The position numbers were made by a program, and so were the translations under genes. The notes beneath the pieces are model-generated. The model worked only from the letters and a program-made list of their open reading frames with translations, had not been told where the DNA came from and searched no databases. Positions 19,013-27,521 of a DNA stretch of 64,000 bases are shown piece by piece (position 1 is the first letter of the stretch; each line of letters begins with the position of its first letter). Source of the DNA: Lysinibacillus agricola (GTDB lineage Bacteria > Bacillota > Bacilli > Bacillales_A > Planococcaceae); contig NZ_CP067341.1 of the NCBI RefSeq assembly GCF_016638705.1, forward strand, positions 4,157,501 through 4,221,500, read 5' to 3'.

Positions 19013-20017
19013 ATGCTAGAAGTAAGTGAAAGTAAGTTATCACAATATATTTTACATTTTATTGACGATACACTCGTGTTAGGTGAGGAATCATTATCAC
19101 AGCCAGAGGTCATGCTAGAGGCAGCTTTTACACAGCTAGCGTTTAGCAAAATCGATTTGGAGCAGCAATTCGAATTTTTTCATGAAACAGACATCGGGTT
19201 AAACGAGGTGTACACATATGTGAGGGCAATATTTGATCAGGAGACTAGTTTCCTTGAACAATCAATCAACATTGCTAAACACTTACATAGTGTATCTCAA
19301 CATCCTAACATTAAAAGTGGCGAATTGTTTATTGGATTATTTGACAATTGTTTTCTAGCTACAGAAGCTAAAAAAATAATCGCCATCGTTAAAATTGATG
19401 AAAAAGAAATGTTTTTAGATGTAAAAAATGACCACAACAAAATGGTCGTCAATGGCATTGATGGAATTAACGTGAAGAAAATTAATAATATGGCCATTAT
19501 CGTAGATATGGGAACAGATGAGGCACCTGCTGTCTTTATGAAAACGAAAAGGAAAGAAGATATTGTCTACTGGCAAGAACGATTTTTAAAGATTAAAGCA
19601 GCTGATGAACATTATTACAAAACGAATTTAGCATTAACTGAATGCAAAAAATATATTTTAAAAGAAGAGAGCTTTACAAATACTGAAAAACTAGGTCTTT
19701 TAAATAAAACGCTTGATTACTTTAGAAATGAAGATGAATTTCAAGTAAATAATTATATTGAAACAGTATTTGATAATGCTGAACCAACACAAAAAGATAT
19801 TATTATAAATTCGGTAAAACCATATGAAACCGTAATTTCTGAGAGTGCACTTGAAAAAGCTGAAAAAAAATATAAACGTAAAATTAAACTCGATTCTAAT
19901 ATTGAGATCCAGGTGAATGTACAGGATATCGACCAAGTGGATGAACTAATTGAAGTAGGATACGATGAATCTACAAATCGAAAATTCTATAAGATTTATT
20001 TCCAGGAAGAACTATAA
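19013..20017 (+). CDS. Nucleoid-associated protein NdpA-like (37 kDa family)
   Basis: About 334-residue cytosolic protein. The order of segments fits the 37-kDa nucleoid-associated family: ALEAAFTQLAF-like N-terminal helix, GELFIGLFDNCFLATEAKKI, a Lys-rich middle, and the C-terminal SNIEIQVNVQDIDQVDELIEVG. ATG 19,013 is five to six bases after AAGGTGG; a GTG at 19,004 lies in that site. It is monocistronic with a terminator. In relatives the protein binds DNA; here the role is inferred. Confidence 0.75.
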   Translation: MLEVSESKLSQYILHFIDDTLVLGEESLSQPEVMLEAAFTQLAFSKIDLEQQFEFFHETDIGLNEVYTYVRAIFDQETSFLEQSINIAKHLHSVSQHPNIKSGELFIGLFDNCFLATEAKKIIAIVKIDEKEMFLDVKNDHNKMVVNGIDGINVKKINNMAIIVDMGTDEAPAVFMKTKRKEDIVYWQERFLKIKAADEHYYKTNLALTECKKYILKEESFTNTEKLGLLNKTLDYFRNEDEFQVNNYIETVFDNAEPTQKDIIINSVKPYETVISESALEKAEKKYKRKIKLDSNIEIQVNVQDIDQVDELIEVGYDESTNRKFYKIYFQEEL

Positions 20018-20027
20018 TTAAATTTCA

Positions 20028-20066
20028 AGAGACTTTCCTAGTTATCAGTGGAAGTCTCTTTTTTTA
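20028..20066 (+). terminator. Terminator after the NdpA-like gene
   Basis: AGAGACTTTCC / GGAAGTCTCT stem followed by seven T residues. Confidence 0.9.
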
Positions 20067-20125
20067 GCCCCTCACCATAACGTGTGGTTGATTTCCGTTC
20101 CGACTGGGCGCTTTTGTCGCTGTCG
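20066..20125. repeat. Solo left end of the GCTCATCACC repeat
   Basis: GCCCCTCACCATAACGTGTGG, TTGATTTCCGTTCCGACTGG, GCGCTTTTGTCGC matches the left half of the 3,291 copy. No right end nearby. Confidence 0.55.
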
Positions 20126-20294
20126 CTTCGTAGGCAATCATAATATACGTATTTATTCTATTATATCCAGAGCTTCAAATAGCTCATTAGCTCTTCTATC
20201 ACCCGAATATCCCCTATTATTACCTATACATCAAATTTGTTAATGTGTTACAATTTAGTTAAATATTTCATCTAAATAGGGGGAACTTTTTAAT

Positions 20295-20597
20295 ATGTCC
20301 TATGTAAACGATTTACAGTATTATATTGATAGTGCTTCAATCGGGATTTTATTTGAACTTCTATTGGTGACAACTTGTATTTCAACTATTATTTATTTAG
20401 TAACTAAAAACCAATATATTTCGTACTTATCGTCTGCACCAATATTTTATTTTCTTTCATTAAATTTCTACCACAATTCACATTTCATTTTGCTTGTTGT
20501 AGCAATGACGGTTCAAGCCTCCGTTATTTTATTAATCCAAAAGAAGAACCTACTAAAGGTAATTACAGTGAAAGACAAAGCTCACGACAGTATTTAA
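20295..20597 (+). CDS. Small membrane protein, 100 aa
   Basis: Unrecognised. Three hydrophobic helices are visible (about 16-36, 42-56 and 61-81), then a basic, Lys-rich tail. AGGGGG lies upstream of ATG 20,295. It is convergent with the phosphoesterase gene, sharing a terminator. No pathway context. Confidence 0.65.
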   Translation: MSYVNDLQYYIDSASIGILFELLLVTTCISTIIYLVTKNQYISYLSSAPIFYFLSLNFYHNSHFILLVVAMTVQASVILLIQKKNLLKVITVKDKAHDSI

Positions 20598-20608
20598 GAT
20601 GATAAAAT

Positions 20609-20648
20609 AAAGGACTTGTTTTTATGATTTATCAACAAGTCCTTTAAC
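20609..20648. terminator. Bidirectional terminator
   Basis: AAAGGACTTGTT / AACAAGTCCTTT stem between convergent genes; A/T tracts on both sides. Confidence 0.8.
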
Positions 20649-20663
20649 TTAAAAAATTCCACT

Positions 20664-21389
20664 TTAAACTCTTCCACATGTTAATGCTCTGGCCCAATCA
20701 GATCTATTTTGATCTTCGCTTCGTTTAATAACTTCCGTAGTATCATAAGGGATGCTCAACTGCTCAATAATCCATTCACCATTCCGTTTTTCTACAACTG
20801 TATAGTTCGCAAATGGTGTGCCTGATTCAATCTTATAATAAAACGGTTCGACTTCTTCATAAGCCGGCAAACCGACACTGCCCGGGTTAATAATGATTTT
20901 GTTATTAGGTAAATAAACAATCGTTGGTAAATGGGAGTGACCACAAAAAATAATATGTTGAGGAATATCTTTTACTAAATTCATTATTTCTTCTGTCTGT
21001 TTTAAAGTAACACCATTTGGAGTAATTTCATTCAACATATACAGCTCATCATTTTCCGGTGAAGCATGGCAAAAGTAAAAATCATCTGTCTGAATTGAAA
21101 ATGGCAGGTTTAGTAACCAGTTTTTATGTTCTTCCGTGAGCATGTCTAATACATATTGAACGGTTGGATTTTCCGATGAAGACTGTAATAATATCCGATC
21201 ACAATTTCCACTTACACTTTTAATATCTATACTCTTTATCATTTCAAATGTTTCTAACGGGAATAGCGGTCCATATAGAGTGTCACCTAAATTATAAACC
21301 TTATCGATATTTCTATATTTTATATCCTGTAGCACTGCTTTTAATGCATCTTTATTTCCATGAATATCTGATATAATTGCTATTTTCAC
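20664..21389 (-). CDS. Metallophosphoesterase (calcineurin-like, YfcE type)
   Basis: Cytosolic phosphodiesterase of 241 aa. All metal-binding blocks are present in order: SDIHGN (residues 7-12), NLGDTLYGP (about 34-42), GNCDR, FCHASPEN, and FCGHSHLP, with INPGSVGLPAYEE near the C-terminus. The substrate cannot be told from sequence. GTG start at 21,389 with GAGGATATA upstream. Possibly co-transcribed after the ResA-like gene, 102 bp away. Confidence 0.9.
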   Translation of the reverse strand: MKIAIISDIHGNKDALKAVLQDIKYRNIDKVYNLGDTLYGPLFPLETFEMIKSIDIKSVSGNCDRILLQSSSENPTVQYVLDMLTEEHKNWLLNLPFSIQTDDFYFCHASPENDELYMLNEITPNGVTLKQTEEIMNLVKDIPQHIIFCGHSHLPTIVYLPNNKIIINPGSVGLPAYEEVEPFYYKIESGTPFANYTVVEKRNGEWIIEQLSIPYDTTEVIKRSEDQNRSDWARALTCGRV

Positions 21390-21491
21390 TATATCCTCAC
21401 CCTAATTAGTTTTATATTTCTGGAGCTTCTACACCGAAAATTGCCCACTCCTCTTTAGCTGGACCATAAATGCCTGAGATAGATACAGATT

Positions 21492-22034
21492 TTAGTAGAG
21501 TTTTTCAATATATTTATTTAATTCTTTTTGATTAATCGATCCTTTTATCGTGTACTTTAATATACCTTTAGAATCAAATATAAAAGTTGTTGGATAAGCC
21601 AATATTTCAAATGATTTTTGAAGTGTACCATCTAAATCAAGAAATATAGGGAAATTCAAATTGTATGACTCTTGAAATTTCATGGCATTTTCACTACTAT
21701 CTTTAGAAGTTGCATTGATTGCTAACAGCTCAACATTTTCAGATTTATTATTATAAAAATCCTTTAATTCAGGAGCCTCTTCTTGACAAGGTCCACACCA
21801 AGACGCCCAAAAGTTAACGATTAGGACTTTTCCATTGTATTCTTTAAATGTTGTTGATGATTCGTCTAATCGTGTTAATTTTGCATCAAAAACAAGCTGT
21901 TTTGTTCCATCTTCATTTTCTACTATCGGATTAACTGTTGCTTCTTTTATAAATACATTTTTGAAAACAATTCCTACAAGTAATACGACTAACAAAGCTG
22001 ATATATATAAACCTAAACGCTTTTTAAACTGCAT
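21492..22034 (-). CDS. TlpA/ResA-like membrane-anchored thioredoxin
   Basis: 180-residue thiol-disulfide oxidoreductase anchored by one N-terminal helix (LYISALLVVLLVGIVFKNVF) with the catalytic domain outside. The active site is WASWCGPCQEEAPEL, followed by FPIFLDLDGTLQKSFEI and the cis-Pro segment YPTTFIFDSKGIL. This is typical of ResA/TlpA reductants used in cytochrome c maturation or spore formation. No ccs or heme genes are adjacent, so the partner is unknown. ATG with AGGTGA upstream. Confidence 0.9.
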   Translation of the reverse strand: MQFKKRLGLYISALLVVLLVGIVFKNVFIKEATVNPIVENEDGTKQLVFDAKLTRLDESSTTFKEYNGKVLIVNFWASWCGPCQEEAPELKDFYNNKSENVELLAINATSKDSSENAMKFQESYNLNFPIFLDLDGTLQKSFEILAYPTTFIFDSKGILKYTIKGSINQKELNKYIEKLY

Positions 22035-22080
22035 AAATAATCACCTAAATTACCCTTTTTTAATTTTCCTTAAAACGTAA

Positions 22081-22458
22081 CTATATCGAATTTTGATAAG
22101 CTAACATTAATTTTTCTTTAGCTTTCTGTCCAGCTAATCCTGTTTTCGATAATTCATCAGATGTTTGATGATCTAAAGTTTTTGTAAATTGGTTTAATAA
22201 GTTATCTATCAACACGTCGGACATCTCGCCTGTGCTTTGATCTGTACCTTGTCCCTTTGGTAATTTGGTTTCTTTAATCATTACTCTTTCACCATTTAAT
22301 TTTGTTACATAATGACGAATATAACCATCTTCTCTTATAATTTCATATTTCGCTTTTTCCTGTTTATTTTTGTCTAAAAATAAATCTGGAGATAGTCTAT
22401 TTAATTCATCTTTTTTAATCGTATTTATGTAATTATTATTTGTAGATTGGATCCTCAT
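22081..22458 (-). CDS. Hypothetical protein, 125 aa
   Basis: Not recognised. It is hydrophilic; it begins MRIQSTNNNYINTIKKDELN, has a short beta section (YIRHYVTKLNGERVMIKET) and a helical, charged C-terminus. The ATG at 22,458 follows AAGAGGG by seven bases; the longer frame to 22,491 has no site. It sits 46 bp upstream of the ResA-like gene on the same strand and may be co-transcribed. Confidence 0.6.
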   Translation of the reverse strand: MRIQSTNNNYINTIKKDELNRLSPDLFLDKNKQEKAKYEIIREDGYIRHYVTKLNGERVMIKETKLPKGQGTDQSTGEMSDVLIDNLLNQFTKTLDHQTSDELSKTGLAGQKAKEKLMLAYQNSI

Positions 22459-22491
22459 TCTATTGCCCTCTTTCATTCGTTTTTTCGGCAT

Positions 22492-22848
22492 TCAAAGAAT
22501 ACTACTTAATTAACTTTCCATTATATAAATCAATTACCATTTTAGCCAATTTAATTAATTCGGTCTACTCTCTATAAATCGTAGTAGCTATCCCCTTTTA
22601 TCATTGCAGTCTTGCAAGATAACGTTTTTGGCCTGCAAAAAAATTCTTTCGAACAAATCAGTAGTGATTCTCCTATTTATGTTGCGAAGATTATCTTGAT
22701 GTTTTCCCTTTATAACCGGTTTATTTATGTGATCCATGATAAAAAAATTCCCACACAAAAATTGACTTCTGAATTTGTCCAATGTTATATTTACTAATGC
22801 AGTAATTTACTAAATTACTAAATTTAAATTAACAAGGAGTTTTAATTG
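22492..22848. other. Gap, 357 bp
   Basis: AT-rich divergent intergenic DNA. Short open stretches on both strands have no ribosome sites and look like shadows or decay. No hairpin or clear promoter pair was identified. Confidence 0.35.
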
Positions 22849-23328
22849 ATGAAAATACCTACACATTTAAAGCATAAGCCTGTTATTGTTGCTGAAAACT
22901 ATGCCAATATTGATGGGCGTACTGCTTATCATACAGATGCACAGGGGCTTTCACTTGGCTTAGCTCAATGGAATGACAGAGGCAAGGTTGATATTTCTGC
23001 TAAGGTGTGGCGTCACACAGGTGGTAAATGGTCACGTCAATCGGAGGAACTACCGCTTCATCGCGTACTTGACCTCGCTATTTTAGTATGTGAGTCTCAG
23101 CTTTATTTTAAGGAAGCTTATCGCTACGATCATTTATATGATGAAAAAAACCCTGTTATTAAACGTGTTGGCTTGCAGGGAGATGCAATGACAGTGGAAG
23201 TATGTACGGAAAATGAACAAATTAAAGAGGACATTAAGCTCTTTAATCAAGCATTAAGCGCGGATGGTGAACTAATTGGCGAACGCCTACGCACGTTATC
23301 ACATATTTTAAAAGAGATGGGTTATTAA
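22849..23328 (+). CDS. DUF6530-like protein
   Basis: Soluble protein of about 159 residues. Landmarks are IPTHLKHKPVIVAENYANIDG at the start, LSLGLAQWNDRGKVDISAKV, WRHTGGKWSRQSEELPLHRV, and RVGLQGDAMTVEVCTENE. I recall such a pattern from the DUF6530 family; the function is unknown. ATG 22,849 follows AAGGAG by nine bases; the TTG just before is not needed. It lies 19 bp upstream of a MATE exporter and probably forms an operon with it. Confidence 0.7.
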   Translation: MKIPTHLKHKPVIVAENYANIDGRTAYHTDAQGLSLGLAQWNDRGKVDISAKVWRHTGGKWSRQSEELPLHRVLDLAILVCESQLYFKEAYRYDHLYDEKNPVIKRVGLQGDAMTVEVCTENEQIKEDIKLFNQALSADGELIGERLRTLSHILKEMGY

Positions 23329-23347
23329 AACCCAAGAGGGCATAAAA

Positions 23348-24724
23348 ATGGACCAACAAATTTTACATGATGATAAAAAACTGCAAAAAGCTTTTTTTAA
23401 CTTTTTAATCCCTGTTATGCTAGCGAATGTGCTGCAATCACTTGGGCAAGTCTTTGGCATGTTTATAGTTGGGCGCAATTTAGGAGTCGATGCGCTAGCG
23501 GCAATTTCAGCATTCTTTCCGTTCTTCTTCTTTTTAATGGCATTTGCTATTGGGATTGGCTCAGGTAGCTCGATTTTAGTAGGGCAAACCTATGGGGCTG
23601 GTAATCATGAGAAGATGAAGGAGGTTGTAGGGGTAACCCTAGCCTTCACGACGATTTTATCGATTATTGTCGCGATTTTTGGTGGCTTTTTCATTGAGTG
23701 GATTTTACGCTTTATGCAAACACCCGCAAATATTTTAGATATGAGTATTAGCTATGCACAAATTTTATTTTTCACGCTACCGATTATGTTTTGGTATATG
23801 GTGTACACAACCTTTATGCGTGGTGTCGGTGATTCTAAAACGCCATTTTTATTTTTAGTCATAAGCGTTATTTTAAATATCGCATTCCTACCACCATTAG
23901 TTTTTGGCTGGTTTGGTCTGCCTGAGTTTGGCTTAAACGGCGCTGCCTACGCCTCTGTTTTATCCAATCTGGTGACGATGTTACTATTACTTGCTTACCT
24001 GCATAAAACAAAGCATATTCTGCGCTTAGACAAATCGATTTTGCAGCATTTTAAATTAAAGAAGGATATTTTAGCTTCATTATTAAAGTTAGCCATTCCA
24101 TCGAGCATTAGTATGGTTGCGATCTCTGTAGCGGAAATTGCTGTAATTGGCTTCGTTAACGTCTACGGCTCATATGCTACTGCCGCTTACGGTGTTGTCA
24201 ATCAGGTGGCTAGCTATGCACAGGTGCCAGCAATGAGTATTGCTATTGCAACATCTGTATTTGTTGCGCAGGCTTTAGGGGCTAACTCTACGGAAATGAT
24301 TAAAAAAATACGTCAATTAGGTGTGCTTATTAACTATATTTTAGGCGGCGCTATTATTTTAATTATGTATTTATTTGCGGAGCCTATTTTATCTTTCTTT
24401 ATTGATAAACAGGATACGGTACTTATCGCAAAGAATTATTTATATATCGCATTTTGGAGCTATTTAATTTTTGGCCATACACAAACCGTTTCGGCTACAA
24501 TGCGAGCTACAGGTGTTGTCTTATGGCCTACGATTTTCCTAGTCATTGCAATTTGGGTAGTCGAGGTGCCATTGGCGTTTATTTTATCGCACTACACTAC
24601 ATTCGAGTTAAATGGTGTTTGGATAGCTTATCCTATTACCTTCTGCGTACATTTTGTGTTACAGTACGCATACTTCAAGCTAGGCTGGCAAAAACGAACA
24701 TTAAAAGCAATGCTAAGCGATTAA
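23348..24724 (+). CDS. MATE family efflux transporter
   Basis: 458-residue membrane protein with twelve predicted helices in two similar halves. The first half begins AFFNFLIPVMLANVLQSLGQ and carries SGSSILVGQTYGAGN; the second has LLKLAIPSSISMVAISVAEI and ATSVFVAQALGAN. These are usual MATE marks for Na+- or H+-driven export of cationic drugs. Substrate unknown. AAGAGGG precedes the ATG; second gene after the DUF6530-like gene; terminator follows. Confidence 0.93.
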   Translation: MDQQILHDDKKLQKAFFNFLIPVMLANVLQSLGQVFGMFIVGRNLGVDALAAISAFFPFFFFLMAFAIGIGSGSSILVGQTYGAGNHEKMKEVVGVTLAFTTILSIIVAIFGGFFIEWILRFMQTPANILDMSISYAQILFFTLPIMFWYMVYTTFMRGVGDSKTPFLFLVISVILNIAFLPPLVFGWFGLPEFGLNGAAYASVLSNLVTMLLLLAYLHKTKHILRLDKSILQHFKLKKDILASLLKLAIPSSISMVAISVAEIAVIGFVNVYGSYATAAYGVVNQVASYAQVPAMSIAIATSVFVAQALGANSTEMIKKIRQLGVLINYILGGAIILIMYLFAEPILSFFIDKQDTVLIAKNYLYIAFWSYLIFGHTQTVSATMRATGVVLWPTIFLVIAIWVVEVPLAFILSHYTTFELNGVWIAYPITFCVHFVLQYAYFKLGWQKRTLKAMLSD

Positions 24725-24739
24725 TCATTATTATAGAGC

Positions 24740-24786
24740 CTGTAGACAAAGTCAAATGCAACTTTGTCTACAGCCATTTTTATTTA
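24740..24786 (+). terminator. Terminator after the MATE gene
   Basis: CTGTAGACAAAGT / ACTTTGTCTACAG perfect 13-bp stem, then CCATTTTTATTT. Confidence 0.9.
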
Positions 24787-24964
24787 GGTGGTTTTTTTAT
24801 CTCCGCACAATACCCCCACTCTTAGGATGACCCCCTTTGTATGCCTTATATCCGAATATACGTTTTTTCGAAACAATTAAGACTAGCCATCACATAGAGT
24901 GGTACTTTTATGGTTTATTCAACTAACAATCCTGTTTTTTGATTAAGAACTATTTAACAACAAG

Positions 24965-25215
24965 CGTGTTGATTAGGAAAATATAGGTTTATTATTGAGT
25001 GATAAAAAGATTTTTTTGTTGCTATTTTGCTAATGTATGTCCATTTTAACTGATTGTAGCGTAGGGCTACTGTTTTATCTGCGCGAAAACGCAGTGTCAG
25101 CGGCAACGTAGCGGAGGAAGCGGCTCGACGCTCGCCCGCAGGAAGGCGAGTAGCCCGTAGCGGAAATCAGAGCCTTCTAATTAATTACGATGGATAAAAA
25201 TGGTTAATAAATACA
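24965..25215. repeat. Dispersed repeat, long copy with GC-rich core
   Basis: Homologous, in opposite orientation, to 13,206-13,365. Between GATTGTAG and GAAATCAGAGCC it carries about 90 extra GC-rich bases (roughly 25,062-25,160) that begin GTAGGGCTAC, end GTAGCCCGTAGC and include GCGCGAAAACGCAG. The ends match the other copy, so the core was either gained here or lost there. 24,787-24,964 beside it is plain AT-rich DNA. Confidence 0.7.
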
Positions 25216-25232
25216 CCTGATTTAACAATAAA

Positions 25233-25568
25233 TTAGTTTTGCGGCGGAATTATTCCCGAAATAAGTAGGAGAAAGAATACTAATCCAATTAAAAAGAATA
25301 TAACGGAAGCAGTAAATATCGGACCTATTTTATAAGTAAACTGTTCTCTTTTCTGAATAATGCCTGTTCGCCCACTAGCTTGAGAAGCAAAGAGCCTAGT
25401 CATTGCTCCACCACTACTTGAAAAGTAAAACGTTCCCCCAGCAAAAGCTATACCAGTGAAAAACATTACTTCGATAAATCTTACCGAGAAAAATGAAGCA
25501 ATAAAATACGTAATAACAACTTCTACAATAAGTGCTACTATCATAATAATTATATTTTTACTACTCAT
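25233..25568 (-). CDS. Small membrane protein, 111 aa
   Basis: Unrecognised family. Three membrane helices: IIIMIVALIVEVVITYFIAS, a second around VMFFTGIAFAGGTFYF, and a C-terminal FTASVIFFLIGLVFFLLLIS. Between them is a basic, Ser/Gly-rich cytosolic loop. A strong GGGGAGGGG precedes the ATG. Monocistronic. Confidence 0.7.
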   Translation of the reverse strand: MSSKNIIIMIVALIVEVVITYFIASFFSVRFIEVMFFTGIAFAGGTFYFSSSGGAMTRLFASQASGRTGIIQKREQFTYKIGPIFTASVIFFLIGLVFFLLLISGIIPPQN

Positions 25569-25840
25569 ATAAACCCCTCCCCTTTAAATTTTATGTTCCT
25601 TACTCTGTATACGTTTAAATTAAATTTAAGTTCCAATTTTAATGATATTAACCATTTTATTTTTGGATTTAATTTTCCATTTGAGTGGCTATGTTAATCG
25701 CATAAAAAAACAGGCACTATTTAATGAGTACCTGTCAATTGTTTATATGGTTTAAAAGTAATTCCTCTACTTGTGTTTTTTAAGTGTTGGCATCCTTAAT
25801 ACTTCGTCCTCTCAGGTGTTGGGAGGATTGCTGTAATCAA

Positions 25841-26293
25841 TTAACGTTTTCTCCACTCTTCAAGGGACATCTCATTAAAATCCTCAACATCATCTAATCT
25901 CAATGGTGTAATTAATTCTAATGAATTACCATCTGGGTCTGAAAAATAGAGTGCAGCATGCGCATGAGGATGGTTTGATAGTACTAGAGGTTGATGTTCG
26001 GCAGTAAGGCCAAATTCTGTTCGAATTTCGATTCCAATGGAGTTCAACCATTCTTTCGCATGTTCAAAATCTTCTTCATCAATTTTAAAAGCTAAATGTC
26101 GGATAGAAGGATGGTACTTTAATTGAACAGTATCGTTTTCCCATAAACCTAACCAACTTTCTCCTTTAACGATCCAGAAGAAAGCCACTTTTCCTTTTTT
26201 AGATGCAAGTTTTAACCCTAGCTTTTTATAAAATTCAACAGAGTTTTCTAAATTACTGACAGGTAAATGGGCTTCATATAATCCTTTAATCAT
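25841..26293 (-). CDS. VOC family protein (glyoxalase/dioxygenase fold)
   Basis: 150-residue vicinal-oxygen-chelate fold with paired beta-alpha-beta-beta-beta units: YEAHLPVSNLENSVEFYKKL, RHLAFKIDEEDFEHAKEWLN and YFSDPDGNSLELITPL. Putative metal ligands are His9, the His of RHLAF and the Glu of LELI. It could be a glyoxalase-like or antibiotic-modifying enzyme; sequence does not decide. ATG with AAAAGGAG upstream. Single gene. Confidence 0.85.
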   Translation of the reverse strand: MIKGLYEAHLPVSNLENSVEFYKKLGLKLASKKGKVAFFWIVKGESWLGLWENDTVQLKYHPSIRHLAFKIDEEDFEHAKEWLNSIGIEIRTEFGLTAEHQPLVLSNHPHAHAALYFSDPDGNSLELITPLRLDDVEDFNEMSLEEWRKR

Positions 26294-26739
26294 TTAAACA
26301 TTCTCCTTTTCATATGTATTTATGAAATAATATAAAAAAACACACACATTTACATCAATCATACGTCTGAACTATTAATAATAAATTTCAAAATACATTG
26401 AGTAACTAGGCTTATTCTTTATATGAATGAATGAATTATTTTATCATCCCTTCATCTGTCATCGTTTCATTTACTTACTGTTTCAATAAAATAATATATC
26501 GAAATCATCAATCAGAGTTTCATACATCATGAAATCTTGGTCTTTATAAAACATTTCGCTATCTTTTAAATTTATTTTATCTTTGTATACGAACGCTCAT
26601 ACTCATATTTCGTAATTTGTTTTTGATAATGTTTTTTACCATTATTCTCATCCAGATAGGTGATCGTTAATAGTTGTGCCAATTAATCCGCTGATTGCAG
26701 CTCTCTATTTTTCCATACCACACACTTCCTTTTTCACAT
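26294..26739. other. Gap with decayed coding remains
   Basis: No intact gene. On the minus strand near 26,580-26,690 a short open piece (LLTITYLDENNGKKHYQKQ) is followed by stops in every frame, probably a relic gene. The rest is AT-rich. Confidence 0.35.
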
Positions 26740-26777
26740 AAAAAAAGGCATCCTAATGAAAGGATGCCTTTTTTTTA
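26740..26777 (-). terminator. Terminator after csp
   Basis: AAAAAAGGCATCCT / AGGATGCCTTTTTTT stem read on minus, 18 bases past the stop. Confidence 0.95.
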
Positions 26778-26794
26778 TGGTTACATCATTAAAA

Positions 26795-26995
26795 TTAAAG
26801 TTTTACGATGTTTGTAGCTTGAGGTCCGCGTTGGCCTTCTTCTACTGAGAATTCAACTTTTTGACCTTCTTCAAGTGATTTGAAACCTTCACCTTGAATA
26901 GCTGAGAAGTGAGCGAATACGTCATTTCCGCCTTCTACTTCGATGAAACCGAAACCTTTTTCTGCGTTAAACCATTTTACTGTACCTTGTGTCAT
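26795..26995 (-). CDS. Cold shock protein (CspA/CspB family)
   Basis: 66-residue single cold-shock domain that binds single-stranded RNA/DNA as an RNA chaperone. Both RNP motifs are present: KGFGFIEV (RNP1) and DVFAHFSAI (RNP2), with [10 protein letters not shown] upstream. ATG preceded by GGAGGTCATTTA. A long leader of about 140 nt with a strong hairpin precedes it, so post-transcriptional control is likely. Confidence 0.97.
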   Translation of the reverse strand: MTQGTVKWFNAEKGFGFIEVEGGNDVFAHFSAIQGEGFKSLEEGQKVEFSVEEGQRGPQATNIVKL

Positions 26996-27049
26996 TTAAA
27001 TGACCTCCATTAATTGTATTAAATAAAATCATAGTTCTTCAAAGAAAAA

Positions 27050-27110
27050 AATTCACATATTACAAAAAGCATCAAACAAAACACGATTACTCTTTGTAAT
27101 ATGTGAATTT
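27050..27110 (-). promoter_or_regulatory. Leader hairpin of the cold-shock gene
   Basis: A perfect 18-bp inverted repeat (AAATTCACATATTACAAA and its complement) with a 25-base loop lies between the csp promoter and its start. In the minus-strand RNA it is followed by TTTTTTTC, so it resembles an intrinsic terminator placed in the 5' leader (attenuator or temperature-responsive switch). Confidence 0.65.
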
Positions 27111-27142
27111 ATTGTTCCCTTGCAAACGATTTTATTATACTT

Positions 27143-27171
27143 ACTATATGATAAAAAATCGTATTTGTCTA
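27143..27171 (-). promoter_or_regulatory. Promoter of csp
   Basis: Minus-strand TAGACA (27,171-27,166), 17-bp spacer, TATAGT (27,148-27,143): one mismatch each from the SigA consensus. It predicts a transcript start near 27,136. Confidence 0.6.
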
Positions 27172-27179
27172 GTGCAAAA

Positions 27180-27521
27180 GTAAAATTAAAAAAATTCAGT
27201 CTTTCACTAACCTGCTCCATTAGCATAAGAGGCGATTACTCTAATTGAATAATCGCCCAGTTAGTACAGCAAAACCAGCTTTCTTTCATGTTTACCTTAT
27301 GTCCATTTACACTTTTCTTAATCCGCCGATTTAGTGATCAAATCATAAACTTTTTTTCAAGTTTGTCTTAAAATACGTAGTAAAGTAGCCGTCTTGATAA
27401 GCTTTTGGTACTAAAATACTTTTCTGCAAGGTACATTGCAGTTGCCTATAAATCCTCTACAACCTGTATTGTCGTGAATGGCCGTTTCACTTTCGCTACA
27501 GAAAATAACTGCTGCAAGAAG
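27180..27521. other. Gap, 342 bp
   Basis: Holds a small hairpin, GGCGATTA / TAATCGCC, at about 27,231-27,254 with no U-run. The rest contains frame-broken coding-like pieces without ribosome sites. No gene can be supported. Confidence 0.35.

Noticed and set aside
27180..27521. IS6-like transposase remnant
   Set aside because: Weak, frame-broken similarity only; no DDE motif or inverted repeats.
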